From NCBI GenBank assembly GCA_964503885.1, contig CAZDCD010000021.1, positions 1 through 64,000 of the forward strand: a stretch of DNA of 64,000 nucleotides, given 5' to 3'. The position numbers were made by a program, and so were the translations under genes. Each line of letters starts with the position of its first letter. Within the stretch, counting starts at the first letter, position 1. Of this stretch, positions 36,056 through 44,028 are shown one piece after another. The stretch is from CAZDCD01 sp964503885 (GTDB lineage: Bacteria; Bacteroidota; Bacteroidia; Bacteroidales; UBA10428). The notes below the pieces were generated by a model. It did no database searches, had not been told where the DNA came from, and saw only the letters and a program-made list of their open reading frames with translations.

Positions 36056-36126
36056 GGTCACGTGGCCGAGTGGCTAGGCAGAGGTCTGCAAAACCTCGTA
36101 CGGCGGTTCGAGTCCGCCCGTGACCT
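36056..36126 (+). tRNA. tRNA-Cys (anticodon GCA)
   Basis: Full cloverleaf by eye: acceptor GGTCACG/CGTGACC, D arm GCC/GGC, anticodon stem GAGGT/ACCTC with loop CTGCAAA giving GCA, T arm GGCGG-TTCGAGT-CCGCC. The discriminator base is U, the cysteine identity element. CCA is not encoded. Confidence 0.96.
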
Positions 36127-36307
36127 CAGATAGGGTGCTCCTGCAGTGCCCTTTTTTCATGTTAAGGGTTACGTGTCTGACTTTTCTACTGAAGACAGGC
36201 TTGTTCAGACTTTAATCCGCTAAGCGGCATTTGTAATACCGCTTTCAGACACCAGCAAATTTGCAGTTTGCAGTTTTTTGGTACCTCTTTTCAAATTTAA
36301 AAGGATA

Positions 36308-36329
36308 AAAAATACCGGTTGGTATTTTT
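36308..36329 (-). terminator. Possible terminator of the dehydrogenase gene
   Basis: Stem AAAAATACC and GGTATTTTT with loop GGTT. Read on the minus strand it ends in a T-run, so it could stop transcription from the gene at 36543 after a tail of about 215 bases. The stem is mostly A-T pairs. Confidence 0.45.
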
Positions 36330-36347
36330 GCATGAAAATTACCTTTG
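36319..36347 (+). promoter_or_regulatory. Orphan TTG-N18-TACCTTTG promoter-like element
   Basis: TTG at 36319-36321 and TACCTTTG at 36340-36347 have the spacing of the rpmH and tRNA-Cys promoters, but no gene follows on this strand. A transcript would run antisense into the 3' end of the dehydrogenase gene. Confidence 0.4.
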
Positions 36348-36542
36348 CATATACCTGTATTGAACGTCCAAAGCGTGATTGCAAATTACGCATGGCAGGG
36401 ATCGATGGAATAGCTTACGCGAAGGCCGGATTGTCTTCGGTGAGAACGCTGCGCCAAGTTCCCGCTTTATTCGCTCTGCTTATGAAAAGAGACGTTCGCA
36501 GGACGTACCCTTACCTATATGTTTTACCTGTAACTGCCGTCA

Positions 36543-37577
36543 TTAAAAAACGATCAACGCTTTCATTACGCCTTCCCTATACCCGGCAACCATATCAAAA
36601 GCCTTTGGCGTATCGGCAAAACTGATGCGGTGGGTGGCCATGCTTCGCAGGTCAGTTTTTTTTGCCGCAACAAGTTCAACAGCTTCTTCGGCACAATGGT
36701 TCTGCCTGCGGATATTGATCAGGGTGAGTTCCTTTCGTCGCATAAGATCGGCTTTTATGCTCCAGTTATCGAACTCCGGTATACCCACCAATACAAGCTT
36801 CCCTCCGGGTGCGAGGATGTCCAGGGCATTGTCGAGCGCGTCCTGCTGCCCGCTGCATTCAAAAACAATATCAACGCCTGAAGGGATTTTATCGAGAATT
36901 GATTTTGCCACATCCTCTTTTTCAGGATTGGCCGCACAAACCACACCATCCTTCACGGCTCTTGCAACCCTGTAACCGAGCTTGTCAGTCACAACAGCCG
37001 TTTTGTTTCCCAATGCACGTGAAGATAAAAGTACGCTCATACCGATAGGGCCAAACCCCAGTATTGCAATAGTATGGTTTCTTGTCATCGCCGATTGTTT
37101 TACGGAATACAATCCTATGGACAATGGTTCACACATAGCAGCTTCTTCCAGGGTCATTGAATCCGGAACAGGCAGGCAGCTCGATTCGGGTATCACGATG
37201 AATTCCGACAGGCATCCGTCCGCCTGTCCCGGGGCTCCCAGGAATTTCATGTTGCGGCACGTATTGTGGCGTCCGGCTTTGCACTGATCGCACTTAAAAC
37301 ACGGCATGGCCGGCTCAATGGCGATACGGTCGCCCGGTTTGACGCGTGTAACCCCGGGTTGTACCTTCTCTACCACACCCGACCCTTCATGACCCACAGT
37401 AAACGGAAAATCCACAACCTGGCTGCCTATCCTCCCCTGGGTATAGTAATGGATATCCGAACCGCAGACCCCCACCGCTTTCATCCTCACTAACACATCG
37501 GTATTCGTTAAAAATTGCGGTACCGGGATCTCAGCCATTTCCATCTGCCGGATGCCTTTCAGTCTCATTGTTTTCAT
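36543..37577 (-). CDS. Zinc-dependent alcohol/polyol dehydrogenase (MDR family)
   Basis: A 344-residue medium-chain dehydrogenase. Catalytic zinc ligands appear in GVCGSDIHY and GHEGSG, the structural zinc cluster in CFKCDQCKAGRHNTC, and the Rossmann loop in ILGFGPIGMS. It most resembles sorbitol/xylitol or threonine dehydrogenases, oxidising a polyol or secondary alcohol with NAD(P). The exact substrate is open. A -7-like TACTTTTG lies on the minus strand at 37606-37613, and an inverted repeat CCGATCC-N17-GGATCGG at 37621-37651 sits just upstream of it. Confidence 0.92.
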   Translation of the reverse strand: MKTMRLKGIRQMEMAEIPVPQFLTNTDVLVRMKAVGVCGSDIHYYTQGRIGSQVVDFPFTVGHEGSGVVEKVQPGVTRVKPGDRIAIEPAMPCFKCDQCKAGRHNTCRNMKFLGAPGQADGCLSEFIVIPESSCLPVPDSMTLEEAAMCEPLSIGLYSVKQSAMTRNHTIAILGFGPIGMSVLLSSRALGNKTAVVTDKLGYRVARAVKDGVVCAANPEKEDVAKSILDKIPSGVDIVFECSGQQDALDNALDILAPGGKLVLVGIPEFDNWSIKADLMRRKELTLINIRRQNHCAEEAVELVAAKKTDLRSMATHRISFADTPKAFDMVAGYREGVMKALIVF

Positions 37578-37605
37578 ACCTGTATTGATTGCAAATCTTC
37601 AGGTA

Positions 37606-37651
37606 CAAAAGTAAGCCAATCCGATCCAATAACATAATTATATCGGATCGG
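37606..37651 (-). promoter_or_regulatory. Promoter and possible operator of the dehydrogenase gene
   Basis: Minus-strand TACTTTTG occupies 37606-37613, 29 bases before the start codon. Upstream, CCGATCC at 37621-37627 and GGATCGG at 37645-37651 form a 7-bp inverted repeat with a 17-base spacer across the -33 region, the place for a repressor or activator site. Confidence 0.45.
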
Positions 37652-37725
37652 GTATCAAAACAAAAGGGGAATGGCAGCAACTGACTCCATCCTCCTGTAT
37701 TTATTGGATGAATTAACCCGGTACT

Positions 37726-39060
37726 TTACTGCATATACGCTACCGGATCGACCTTTTCGCCGTTTTTCCAGACTTCATAATGTAAATGCGGGCCGGTGGA
37801 ACGTCCCGATTCCCCAACTTTCCCGATCATTTCGCCTTTTTTCACTGCCTGACCTTCTTTGACAAGAACTTCAGAGAGCTGTGTATACATCGTCGAATAA
37901 ACTTCATCATGTTGAATGACAATGTATTTACCGTATTTGTCGGGGTCGAAATGTTCATCTTCAATCCTGATCACGTTTCCGTTGGCGGTAGCCTTTACCG
38001 GAGTTCCAAGAGGAGCTGCAAGATCAATGCCCTGGTGAAACTGCTCTTCTCCCGTTATGGGATGTTTCCGTATTCCGTAACCCGATGTCATGGTGACATC
38101 CTTCACATCTATGGGCGACATATCCGGCTTGTTTTCCTGCAGAGTGCTCACTGAGCGTTCACCTTTTTCAACGGGCAGCCCTATTGTGCTTCCTGAAAAT
38201 ATAAGAATACATAAGAAGACCAGTGGAACGACAAGAAGAAATTTCAGGTTCACGGTCCCGGTTTTTTTGTGTATTGTCATCATAATAATTCGCTTTTTGG
38301 TTAATGAAACATTAAATGAGCTTGTGAAATTCACAATATGGTTGGAGCATGCATGTTTCAGGATGAGCTGTTGATATTCGACCGGGTTAATGCCCGACCT
38401 GAGCACATTTTCATCTGCCAGGAATTCATGAACTTCGGTGAGGGACCTCTTGTACAGTATGATCACCGGATTAAACCAGCAGACAATATGGATGATCCCG
38501 GCAAGGATGAGATCGACTGTATGGAATTGCCTGGCATGAAGCTGTTCATGAACCAGAATATGGTGGATCTCCCTGAACGTATATGCCGAAGGATTGAATA
38601 ATACCCGGTTGAAAAAAGAGAACGGATGTGTAATTTCACTGGTAGTAACGATCTTTAACCTGTCCCTTCGGTATGATGTATCGTACTTTGCATACCGTGC
38701 CAGTTTAACGGCCGATCTCAGAAAATTATACAGCAGCAGGAAAAAGCCTGAGAAATATAGTAAGAGGACCAGCCCGGAGAAAATTACAGTATAATTCTCT
38801 GACAGTGATCCCGATTGGCTTCCGGAAAAAGGGATTTCATTGTAGTCTATACTAAAAACAGGTTTCACCGGTACGTGAATTACATTCCAGCCCGACTGCA
38901 GGGTGATCAGCGGTATGACAAAGGGCAGGGTCATTGAGCAAAGCAGGTAAAACCGCTGCAATGCAAAGGATGTATTCTTTTTAAATATCAGGCTGTAGAA
39001 TGCATAAAACAATGCCTGCAAAATACTGACCTTACCCAGGTAAATAATATAATTATTCAT
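37726..39060 (-). CDS. BlaR1-like M56 membrane peptidase fused to an M23 domain
   Basis: A 444-residue membrane protein. Several N-terminal transmembrane helices surround the M56 zinc motif H171-E-Q-L-H175 with a distal HEFLADE at 211-217. After a further helix (residues about 273-290) comes an M23/LytM domain in place of the usual penicillin-binding sensor. In M23, H342-xxx-D346 and H425-L-H427 match the metal ligands, but the conserved YxHL catalytic-His position reads YTQL (Q394). The gene overlaps its BlaI-type partner by eight bases. The likely role is envelope sensing with proteolysis of the repressor; peptidoglycan binding by the M23 part is inference. Confidence 0.9.
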   Translation of the reverse strand: MNNYIIYLGKVSILQALFYAFYSLIFKKNTSFALQRFYLLCSMTLPFVIPLITLQSGWNVIHVPVKPVFSIDYNEIPFSGSQSGSLSENYTVIFSGLVLLLYFSGFFLLLYNFLRSAVKLARYAKYDTSYRRDRLKIVTTSEITHPFSFFNRVLFNPSAYTFREIHHILVHEQLHARQFHTVDLILAGIIHIVCWFNPVIILYKRSLTEVHEFLADENVLRSGINPVEYQQLILKHACSNHIVNFTSSFNVSLTKKRIIMMTIHKKTGTVNLKFLLVVPLVFLCILIFSGSTIGLPVEKGERSVSTLQENKPDMSPIDVKDVTMTSGYGIRKHPITGEEQFHQGIDLAAPLGTPVKATANGNVIRIEDEHFDPDKYGKYIVIQHDEVYSTMYTQLSEVLVKEGQAVKKGEMIGKVGESGRSTGPHLHYEVWKNGEKVDPVAYMQ

Positions 39061-39445
39061 TGGATCTTCTCTTGTCGATCAGTTCATCGATATGTTTCCT
39101 GAGCTCCTCCAATTCACTTACTGAAAGGTCGTTTTCACGCGTGAAAAATGAAGCGAATTTTTCGGCCGAACCGTTAAAATAGTTCTTTACCACATTTTTG
39201 AGGTGTCTTGTGATGTATTCTTTCTTGCCAATCACCGGATAGTACTCGTTCGCTTTACCGTATGCATTGAATCCGATAAATCCTTTCCTGACCAATATCC
39301 TGATCAATGTGGTGACTGTGGTATAGGCAGGCCTGGGCCCGGGAAATTCTTCGACAATATCCCTGACAAATCCTTTCCCGATTTTCCACAGGTATTGCAT
39401 GATCTGCTCTTCTGCCCGGGTTAAATCTTTTTTATTCATGTCCAT
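39053..39445 (-). CDS. BlaI/MecI-family transcriptional repressor
   Basis: A 130-residue winged-helix repressor: LTRAEEQIMQYLWKIGKGFVRDIVEEF then AYTTVTTLIRILVRKGFIG (recognition helix), with a C-terminal dimerisation region ending ELIDKRRSNE. BlaI-type proteins repress until a partner membrane peptidase triggers their cleavage. That partner follows with an eight-base overlap. An ATG at 39439 is an alternative start. Three 20-bp direct repeats lie upstream. Confidence 0.92.
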   Translation of the reverse strand: MDMNKKDLTRAEEQIMQYLWKIGKGFVRDIVEEFPGPRPAYTTVTTLIRILVRKGFIGFNAYGKANEYYPVIGKKEYITRHLKNVVKNYFNGSAEKFASFFTRENDLSVSELEELRKHIDELIDKRRSNE

Positions 39446-39473
39446 TGTGCGGGTAATTTTGATATAAATCTAT

Positions 39474-39533
39474 AACTAATTTTTTAATTATGCAACTAAT
39501 ATTTTAATCATACAACTAATTCTTTAATTATAT
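39474..39533. promoter_or_regulatory. Three exact-period 20-bp direct repeats, probable BlaI operator
   Basis: Units start AACTAAT at 39474, 39494 and 39514. Units one and three contain the dyads TAATT-TTTT-AATTA and TAATT-CTTT-AATTA; unit two is slightly degenerate. The period of 20 bases is close to two helical turns, so three repressor dimers could sit on one face. They begin 29 bases upstream of the BlaI-type start. Confidence 0.7.
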
Positions 39534-39634
39534 AATTACCTAATTAACTTGAGTTCGGTATCAATTAAAACTATTTGGCTTATACAGCATGATCAACAGT
39601 ACTTAAAATCTCACTGGTTAACATGCTCTTATAG

Positions 39635-39660
39635 AGAAAACCCCGGATAAAATCCGGGGG
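39635..39660 (-). terminator. Terminator downstream of the carboxylase operon
   Basis: CCCCGGAT-AAA-ATCCGGGG at 39641-39659. On the minus strand it is followed by TTTTCTCT. It lies about 300 bases after the carrier-protein stop with hairpin repeats in between. Confidence 0.55.
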
Positions 39661-39682
39661 TAAGACATCAAACTCTGAAACA

Positions 39683-39822
39683 GAACCCTAAAGGGGTTCA
39701 ACCAGATAATTAGCTATATGAATGGGATATTGCTGAACCCCTTCAGGGTTCATATCAGGAGGCCATATATCAATCACCACAGGTTTCAGCTGTGGCTATT
39801 CACATTTAACCGCTTCGCGGTT
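39683..39822. repeat. Cluster of hairpin repeats (REP-like)
   Basis: An 18-bp inverted repeat with one mismatch at 39683-39700 and 39734-39751 (GAACCCT...GGGTTC; each arm is itself nearly palindromic), then CCACAG-N7-CTGTGG at 39777-39795 and AACCGC-TTC-GCGGTT at 39808-39822. The mosaic resembles the composite REP arrays of Bacteroidota. Confidence 0.6.
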
Positions 39823-39963
39823 ATAGCTTATTAACAACAATATAGCACAATTGAATTGAAATTCCTATATCGAACTCACGTTAATCGGTCCATGTATGAT
39901 TAATCAATCGTTTAAAATATTCCCGGGAGCTGGTAATGGAGATAAAACAACAGTCTTCTGTGC

Positions 39964-40500
39964 TTACCGTTCAATTTCAAGAAGCACTTCGTCCTTGGCC
40001 ACGGAATCGTTCTGCTTTACAAGGATCTTTTTTACTTTTCCTGCTACATGGGAACTGATCTCGTTTTGCATTTTCATGGCTTCGAGTATGAGTATGGGTT
40101 CGCCTTCTTTAACTTCTGCGTTTTCCTCAACCAGCAGATCGATTATCTTGCCGGGCATGGGAGCCATTATTATTTCTATTTTACTTTGAGTCTGATGCTT
40201 GTCGAGGTATTTCTTTCGTTTGTACGAAATGGGGGATTCAATAGAAAATGAATATGTTACTCCATTTAAAAGAACAGTATACCGGTTTTGGTTGATTTCG
40301 ATGATCTCGGCAAGATATTTTTTGTTTTTGTATACCAGGTAGGTAAATCCGTCTTCGTTCTCAAAGATTTTAATGTCGACCTTTTTGCTGTTGATCTGGA
40401 CTTCTTCTGAGAATGGATTTTCGATTTTGTATTTTTTATCTTTCGGCGTTACCGCGATGAACTCAATGGAATTCTTTTTCTTTCTCGAATACAGTTTCAT
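39964..40500 (-). CDS. Biotin carboxyl carrier protein of an acyl-CoA carboxylase
   Basis: A 178-residue carrier. The C-terminal biotinyl domain has EAMKM at 140-144 with the biotinylated lysine K143, preceded by the flexible MAPMPGKI entry. The N-terminal 100 residues are a beta-rich adaptor like those of propionyl-CoA carboxylase and methylmalonyl-CoA decarboxylase. It lies 11 bases after the biotin carboxylase gene and last in the operon. Confidence 0.92.
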   Translation of the reverse strand: MKLYSRKKKNSIEFIAVTPKDKKYKIENPFSEEVQINSKKVDIKIFENEDGFTYLVYKNKKYLAEIIEINQNRYTVLLNGVTYSFSIESPISYKRKKYLDKHQTQSKIEIIMAPMPGKIIDLLVEENAEVKEGEPILILEAMKMQNEISSHVAGKVKKILVKQNDSVAKDEVLLEIER

Positions 40501-40511
40501 GAACCAGACTT

Positions 40512-42017
40512 TTAAAGTGACTTGATTCGTTTATTTAATACCCAGGGACTGATGTTTTTACCTTGTTCAAAATTAACAAAAGTGGTTCGTTCGGTTTCAA
40601 GCTGGGCAGCAAAATCGAATGCAGCAACATATGCAGCCAGCATTTCATCATCGGGTTCCTGATAATACAATACATCCATTTCTTTTTCAATGAACGAGGT
40701 ATTGAAGTCGCCTTTTTTGAACTTTTTATTGTGTAACACCTTAATACAAAATGGTATGGTAGTTTTAATACCTTTGATCCAGAATTTTTTCAGGGCATGA
40801 ATTGAGGAGGTAATGACCTTTTCCCTGTTTTCGGCATGAACAATCAGTTTGGCGATCATCGAATCGTAGTATGGGGTAACGATGGACATATCTGTTACAC
40901 CGGTATCAATGCGGATATTTTTGCTGCGGGGATAGATGATCTTTTCAATGGTGCCCAGGCTCGGTGAAAATCCACCCTGCACGTCTTCGGCGTTTATCCT
41001 GAATTCCATTGCCCAACCGTTGAGCTTTATATCATTCTGTTTAAAGGGCAGCTTTTCATTCTGGGCAATCCTTATCTGCAGTTCGATCAAATCAATACCG
41101 GTTACCATTTCGGTTACCGGGTGTTCAACCTGGATCCGCGTATTCATTTCCATGAAGTAAAACTTCTTATCATCATCGAGGAGGAACTCAACGGTCCCTG
41201 CGCTGTAATATTCCACCGCTTCTGCAATCTTTATCGCTGACTCACCCATTTCCTTCCTGTGTTTCTCGGACAATGCCGAGGATGGTGATTCCTCCAGCAG
41301 CTTCTGGTGCTTGCGTTGAATGGAGCATTCGCGTTCACCGAGATGGATGTAATTCCCGTGTTTATCGCCAAAGACCTGAAATTCGATATGCCTCGGATTG
41401 CGCACATATTTCTCGATAAATACCGAAGGATCGTTGAAAGCCTTTTCTGCTTCTGAGGTGGCCATCTTGAACATCTTCTCCATCTGTGATGGCTTTTCAA
41501 TGATGCGCATCCCCCTCCCGCCTCCTCCGGCAGCAGCTTTAAGAATGACAGGATAACCAATTTTTCCTGCAATTTCAGTGGCCTCGCGGGCATCTTTGAC
41601 ATTGCCCAGGCTGCCTTTCAGCAACGGAACTTTATACTTTGTAGCTATCTGTTTGGCAATGGTTTTATTCCCCATTTTGTAAATAGCTGAAGCAGAAGGT
41701 CCTACAAAATTAATGTGTTCTTCTTCACAACGCTTGGCAAAATAAGGACTTTCAGCAAGGAATCCATAACCCGGATGAATTGCATCGATCTTTGCCGATT
41801 TTGCAGCTCCGATCAACCTTTCAATATCAAGGAATTCGGGAAGCTCCTCCACGCTTTCTGTAAAATCAATGATCTCATCGACTGCCTTGAGGTAAAATGC
41901 GGATGGTTCTTTGGAGGTTTTGATGCCATATGTTTTAATCCCCATTTTGGAAGCAGTACTTGCAATTCTCATGGCTATCTCGCCCCGGTTAGCAATAAGC
42001 AGGCTTTTAATTTTCAT
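40512..42017 (-). CDS. accC: Biotin carboxylase subunit of an acyl-CoA carboxylase
   Basis: A 501-residue ATP-grasp biotin carboxylase: N-terminal LIANRGEIAMRI, glycine-rich ATP loop KAAAGGGGRGMRI, FIEKYVRNPRHIEFQVFGD, and catalytic EMNTRIQVEHPVTE. It carboxylates biotin on the carrier encoded just downstream. The gene order carboxyltransferase, biotin carboxylase, carrier is that of a propionyl-CoA-type enzyme rather than the fatty-acid acetyl-CoA carboxylase, where accB and accC usually pair without it. The symbol therefore describes the family, not proof of acetyl-CoA use. Confidence 0.92.
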   Translation of the reverse strand: MKIKSLLIANRGEIAMRIASTASKMGIKTYGIKTSKEPSAFYLKAVDEIIDFTESVEELPEFLDIERLIGAAKSAKIDAIHPGYGFLAESPYFAKRCEEEHINFVGPSASAIYKMGNKTIAKQIATKYKVPLLKGSLGNVKDAREATEIAGKIGYPVILKAAAGGGGRGMRIIEKPSQMEKMFKMATSEAEKAFNDPSVFIEKYVRNPRHIEFQVFGDKHGNYIHLGERECSIQRKHQKLLEESPSSALSEKHRKEMGESAIKIAEAVEYYSAGTVEFLLDDDKKFYFMEMNTRIQVEHPVTEMVTGIDLIELQIRIAQNEKLPFKQNDIKLNGWAMEFRINAEDVQGGFSPSLGTIEKIIYPRSKNIRIDTGVTDMSIVTPYYDSMIAKLIVHAENREKVITSSIHALKKFWIKGIKTTIPFCIKVLHNKKFKKGDFNTSFIEKEMDVLYYQEPDDEMLAAYVAAFDFAAQLETERTTFVNFEQGKNISPWVLNKRIKSL

Positions 42018-42140
42018 TCTGATGGATTCTTGTAATGCTTTTCCTGTACTTCAACCTCAATCTGCAATTAAGGTTATTTTTACTACAATTTCAAACATTT
42101 GTAATTAATTTTTTAACCTGCCGTAAAATTGTGTGGCTGC

Positions 42141-43697
42141 TTAAAGAGGTATATTGCCATGTTTCCTGGAAGGCACACTTACGTGTTTGTTATCAAGTGC
42201 TTCAAATGATGAAATGAGCTTTTTCCTGGTAATCGCAGGATCGATGACTTCATCGATATACCCCTTGGCATCAGCCACATATGGATTTGCTATCTCATCA
42301 CGGTATTTTATGGCAAGTTCTTTTTTCAGTTTGGCCGGATCATCGGATTCCAGCAGTTCACGCCTGTATAAGATCGATACAGCTCCTTCGGGTCCCATTA
42401 CTGCTATTTCAGCGGTCGGCCATGCATAATTAAAGTCTCCGCCAAGGTTTTTACTGTTCATCACACAGTATGCACCCCCGTATGATTTGCGAAGGATTAC
42501 TGTGATCTTGGGCACCGTAGAGTCAGCATAGGCGTACAGCAGTTTTGCACCATGCCTGATGATGCCGCTATGTTCCTGATCGATCCCCGGCAGAAATCCG
42601 GGTACATCTTCAAGTGTAAGGATCGGGATATTGAATGCATCGCAGAAACGGATAAACCGGGCCGCTTTCACAGAAGAGTTGATGTCAAGAGTACCCGCAA
42701 GAACTTTCGGCTGGTTTGCTATTATTCCTATGGTTTTCCCTTTAAGCCGTCCGTAACCGACAACAATATTCTGGGCAAAACCTTCCGATATTTCAAAGAA
42801 TGTTCCCTTGTCGACAAGGAGATTAATCACTTCCTTAATATCATACGGTTTATTCGGATCATCAGGGACTACTTCACGCAAGTGTTCTTCAAGCCGGTCT
42901 TCGGTATCCCCGGTATCGATAAAGGGAGGGTTTTCAAGGTTGTTGGACGGCAGGTACGATAAGAGTTTCTGCAGGCCCCTAATGGTATTCTCCTCATCTT
43001 CGTGCACGATATGGCATACGCCGCTTTTTTTCATATGCACCATTGCACCGCCGAGATCGTCAAAAGAAACGTTTTCGTTCAGAACCTCTTTTACCACATT
43101 CGGACCGGTTACGAACATATAACTTGTTTTGTTGGTCATGAACACAAAATCGGTTATTGAAGGGGAATACACAGCACCTCCCGCTGCAGGTCCCATGATC
43201 ACTGATATCTGTGGGATAACACCGGATGACCTCACATTCCGGCTGAAAATGCCGGCATATCCGGCCAGACTGGCAACACCTTCCTGAATTCTGGCGCCTC
43301 CGGAATCGATCAGTCCTATAATCGGGGCGCCCATTTTCAGTGCCATTTCCTGAATTTTCATTATTTTCTGGGCATGAACCGATCCGAGCGATCCTCCCAT
43401 CACTGTAAAATCCTGGGAATATGCAAAAGCCAGTCTTCCGTTTATTTGCCCGTGGCCAATGATTACGCCGTCGCCATACGCTGTGATTATCTTTCCAAAT
43501 TCACCCCCAGCAGGAGCGGCGGTTGAATAAGCGTCAATTTCCTCAAATGAATCCTGGTCAAAAAGCAGATCGATCCTTTCCATTGCAGTAAGCTTGCCTT
43601 TCGCATGCTGTCTTTTTGCTGCAACTTCACCCTGCTGCTGGTCATATTCTTCCTGCCTTTCAATGAATTTTTTAAATAGTTTTCCACTTACGTCCAT
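42141..43697 (-). CDS. Acyl-CoA carboxylase carboxyltransferase subunit (propionyl-CoA type)
   Basis: A 518-residue carboxyltransferase with both crotonase-like halves in one chain, as in PccB and MmdA. The acyl-CoA site GGARIQEGVASLAGYAGIF, the biotin-side VPGFLPGIDQEHSGIIRHGAK, and GGDFNYAWPTAEIAVMGPEGA match the family. It moves CO2 between biotin and propionyl-CoA or methylmalonyl-CoA. It heads the operon. With MeaB at the right edge of the window it points to propionate or succinate interconversion. A minus-strand promoter is seen upstream. Confidence 0.92.
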   Translation of the reverse strand: MDVSGKLFKKFIERQEEYDQQQGEVAAKRQHAKGKLTAMERIDLLFDQDSFEEIDAYSTAAPAGGEFGKIITAYGDGVIIGHGQINGRLAFAYSQDFTVMGGSLGSVHAQKIMKIQEMALKMGAPIIGLIDSGGARIQEGVASLAGYAGIFSRNVRSSGVIPQISVIMGPAAGGAVYSPSITDFVFMTNKTSYMFVTGPNVVKEVLNENVSFDDLGGAMVHMKKSGVCHIVHEDEENTIRGLQKLLSYLPSNNLENPPFIDTGDTEDRLEEHLREVVPDDPNKPYDIKEVINLLVDKGTFFEISEGFAQNIVVGYGRLKGKTIGIIANQPKVLAGTLDINSSVKAARFIRFCDAFNIPILTLEDVPGFLPGIDQEHSGIIRHGAKLLYAYADSTVPKITVILRKSYGGAYCVMNSKNLGGDFNYAWPTAEIAVMGPEGAVSILYRRELLESDDPAKLKKELAIKYRDEIANPYVADAKGYIDEVIDPAITRKKLISSFEALDNKHVSVPSRKHGNIPL

Positions 43698-44028
43698 GAA
43701 AGATGAATTAGTTATACCTGATTAAATGTAAATAAACGATGAGCAGTAATAATGCTTTTACCGGTGGGTATTATGTTTATCGAAAAATGCACCAACACTC
43801 AAGTTAGTTTCGGGTACAAATTTAATAATATTTTACTGATATCATCAAAATCTTATTCTTAAGGCTTTCCGGGCCTGATAGAAAACGCACTGATATAATG
43901 ATAGTTACAACTGTATGGAATTTTTACTATCGGGTTATGCACCTGTAAACAGATCTCAGGAAAATAATGGCAACATTCTTAAATTCAGCCTGATATGGCA
44001 GATACAGCCGGATGGCAATTGCCGGATC
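43698..44028. other. 331-bp spacer
   Basis: Apart from the minus-strand promoter of the carboxylase operon I see nothing in it. Confidence 0.45.
43817..43849 (-). promoter_or_regulatory. Promoter of the carboxylase operon
   Basis: On the minus strand: TTTG at 43846-43849, a 21-base spacer and TAAATTTG (TAnnTTTG) at 43817-43824. The leader to the ATG would be about 110 bases. Confidence 0.55.

Larger units (their letters stand above)
36127..36542. other. 416-bp spacer with hairpin and orphan promoter
   Basis: It holds a perfect AT-rich hairpin at 36308-36329 and a plus-strand promoter-like pair at 36319-36347, listed separately. An open frame across the spacer has unconvincing composition and runs antisense into the dehydrogenase end, so I do not call it. 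Confidence 0.5.
39446..39963. other. 518-bp spacer between the BlaI operon and the carboxylase operon
   Basis: Beyond the operator repeats it carries a terminator-like hairpin at 39635-39660 and a cluster of hairpin repeats at 39683-39822. No protein-like frame is seen. Confidence 0.55.

Noticed and set aside
36278..36625. A 115-residue plus-strand frame between tRNA-Cys and the dehydrogenase
   Set aside because: Composition is not protein-like, it overlaps the end of a certain minus-strand gene and includes an AT hairpin. Treated as a spacer with a possible orphan promoter.
39474..39533. 20-bp repeats considered as CRISPR or an origin (iteron) array
   Set aside because: There are no unique spacers and only three units; the location directly before a BlaI-type gene explains them better as an operator. 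No dnaA or rep gene is present.
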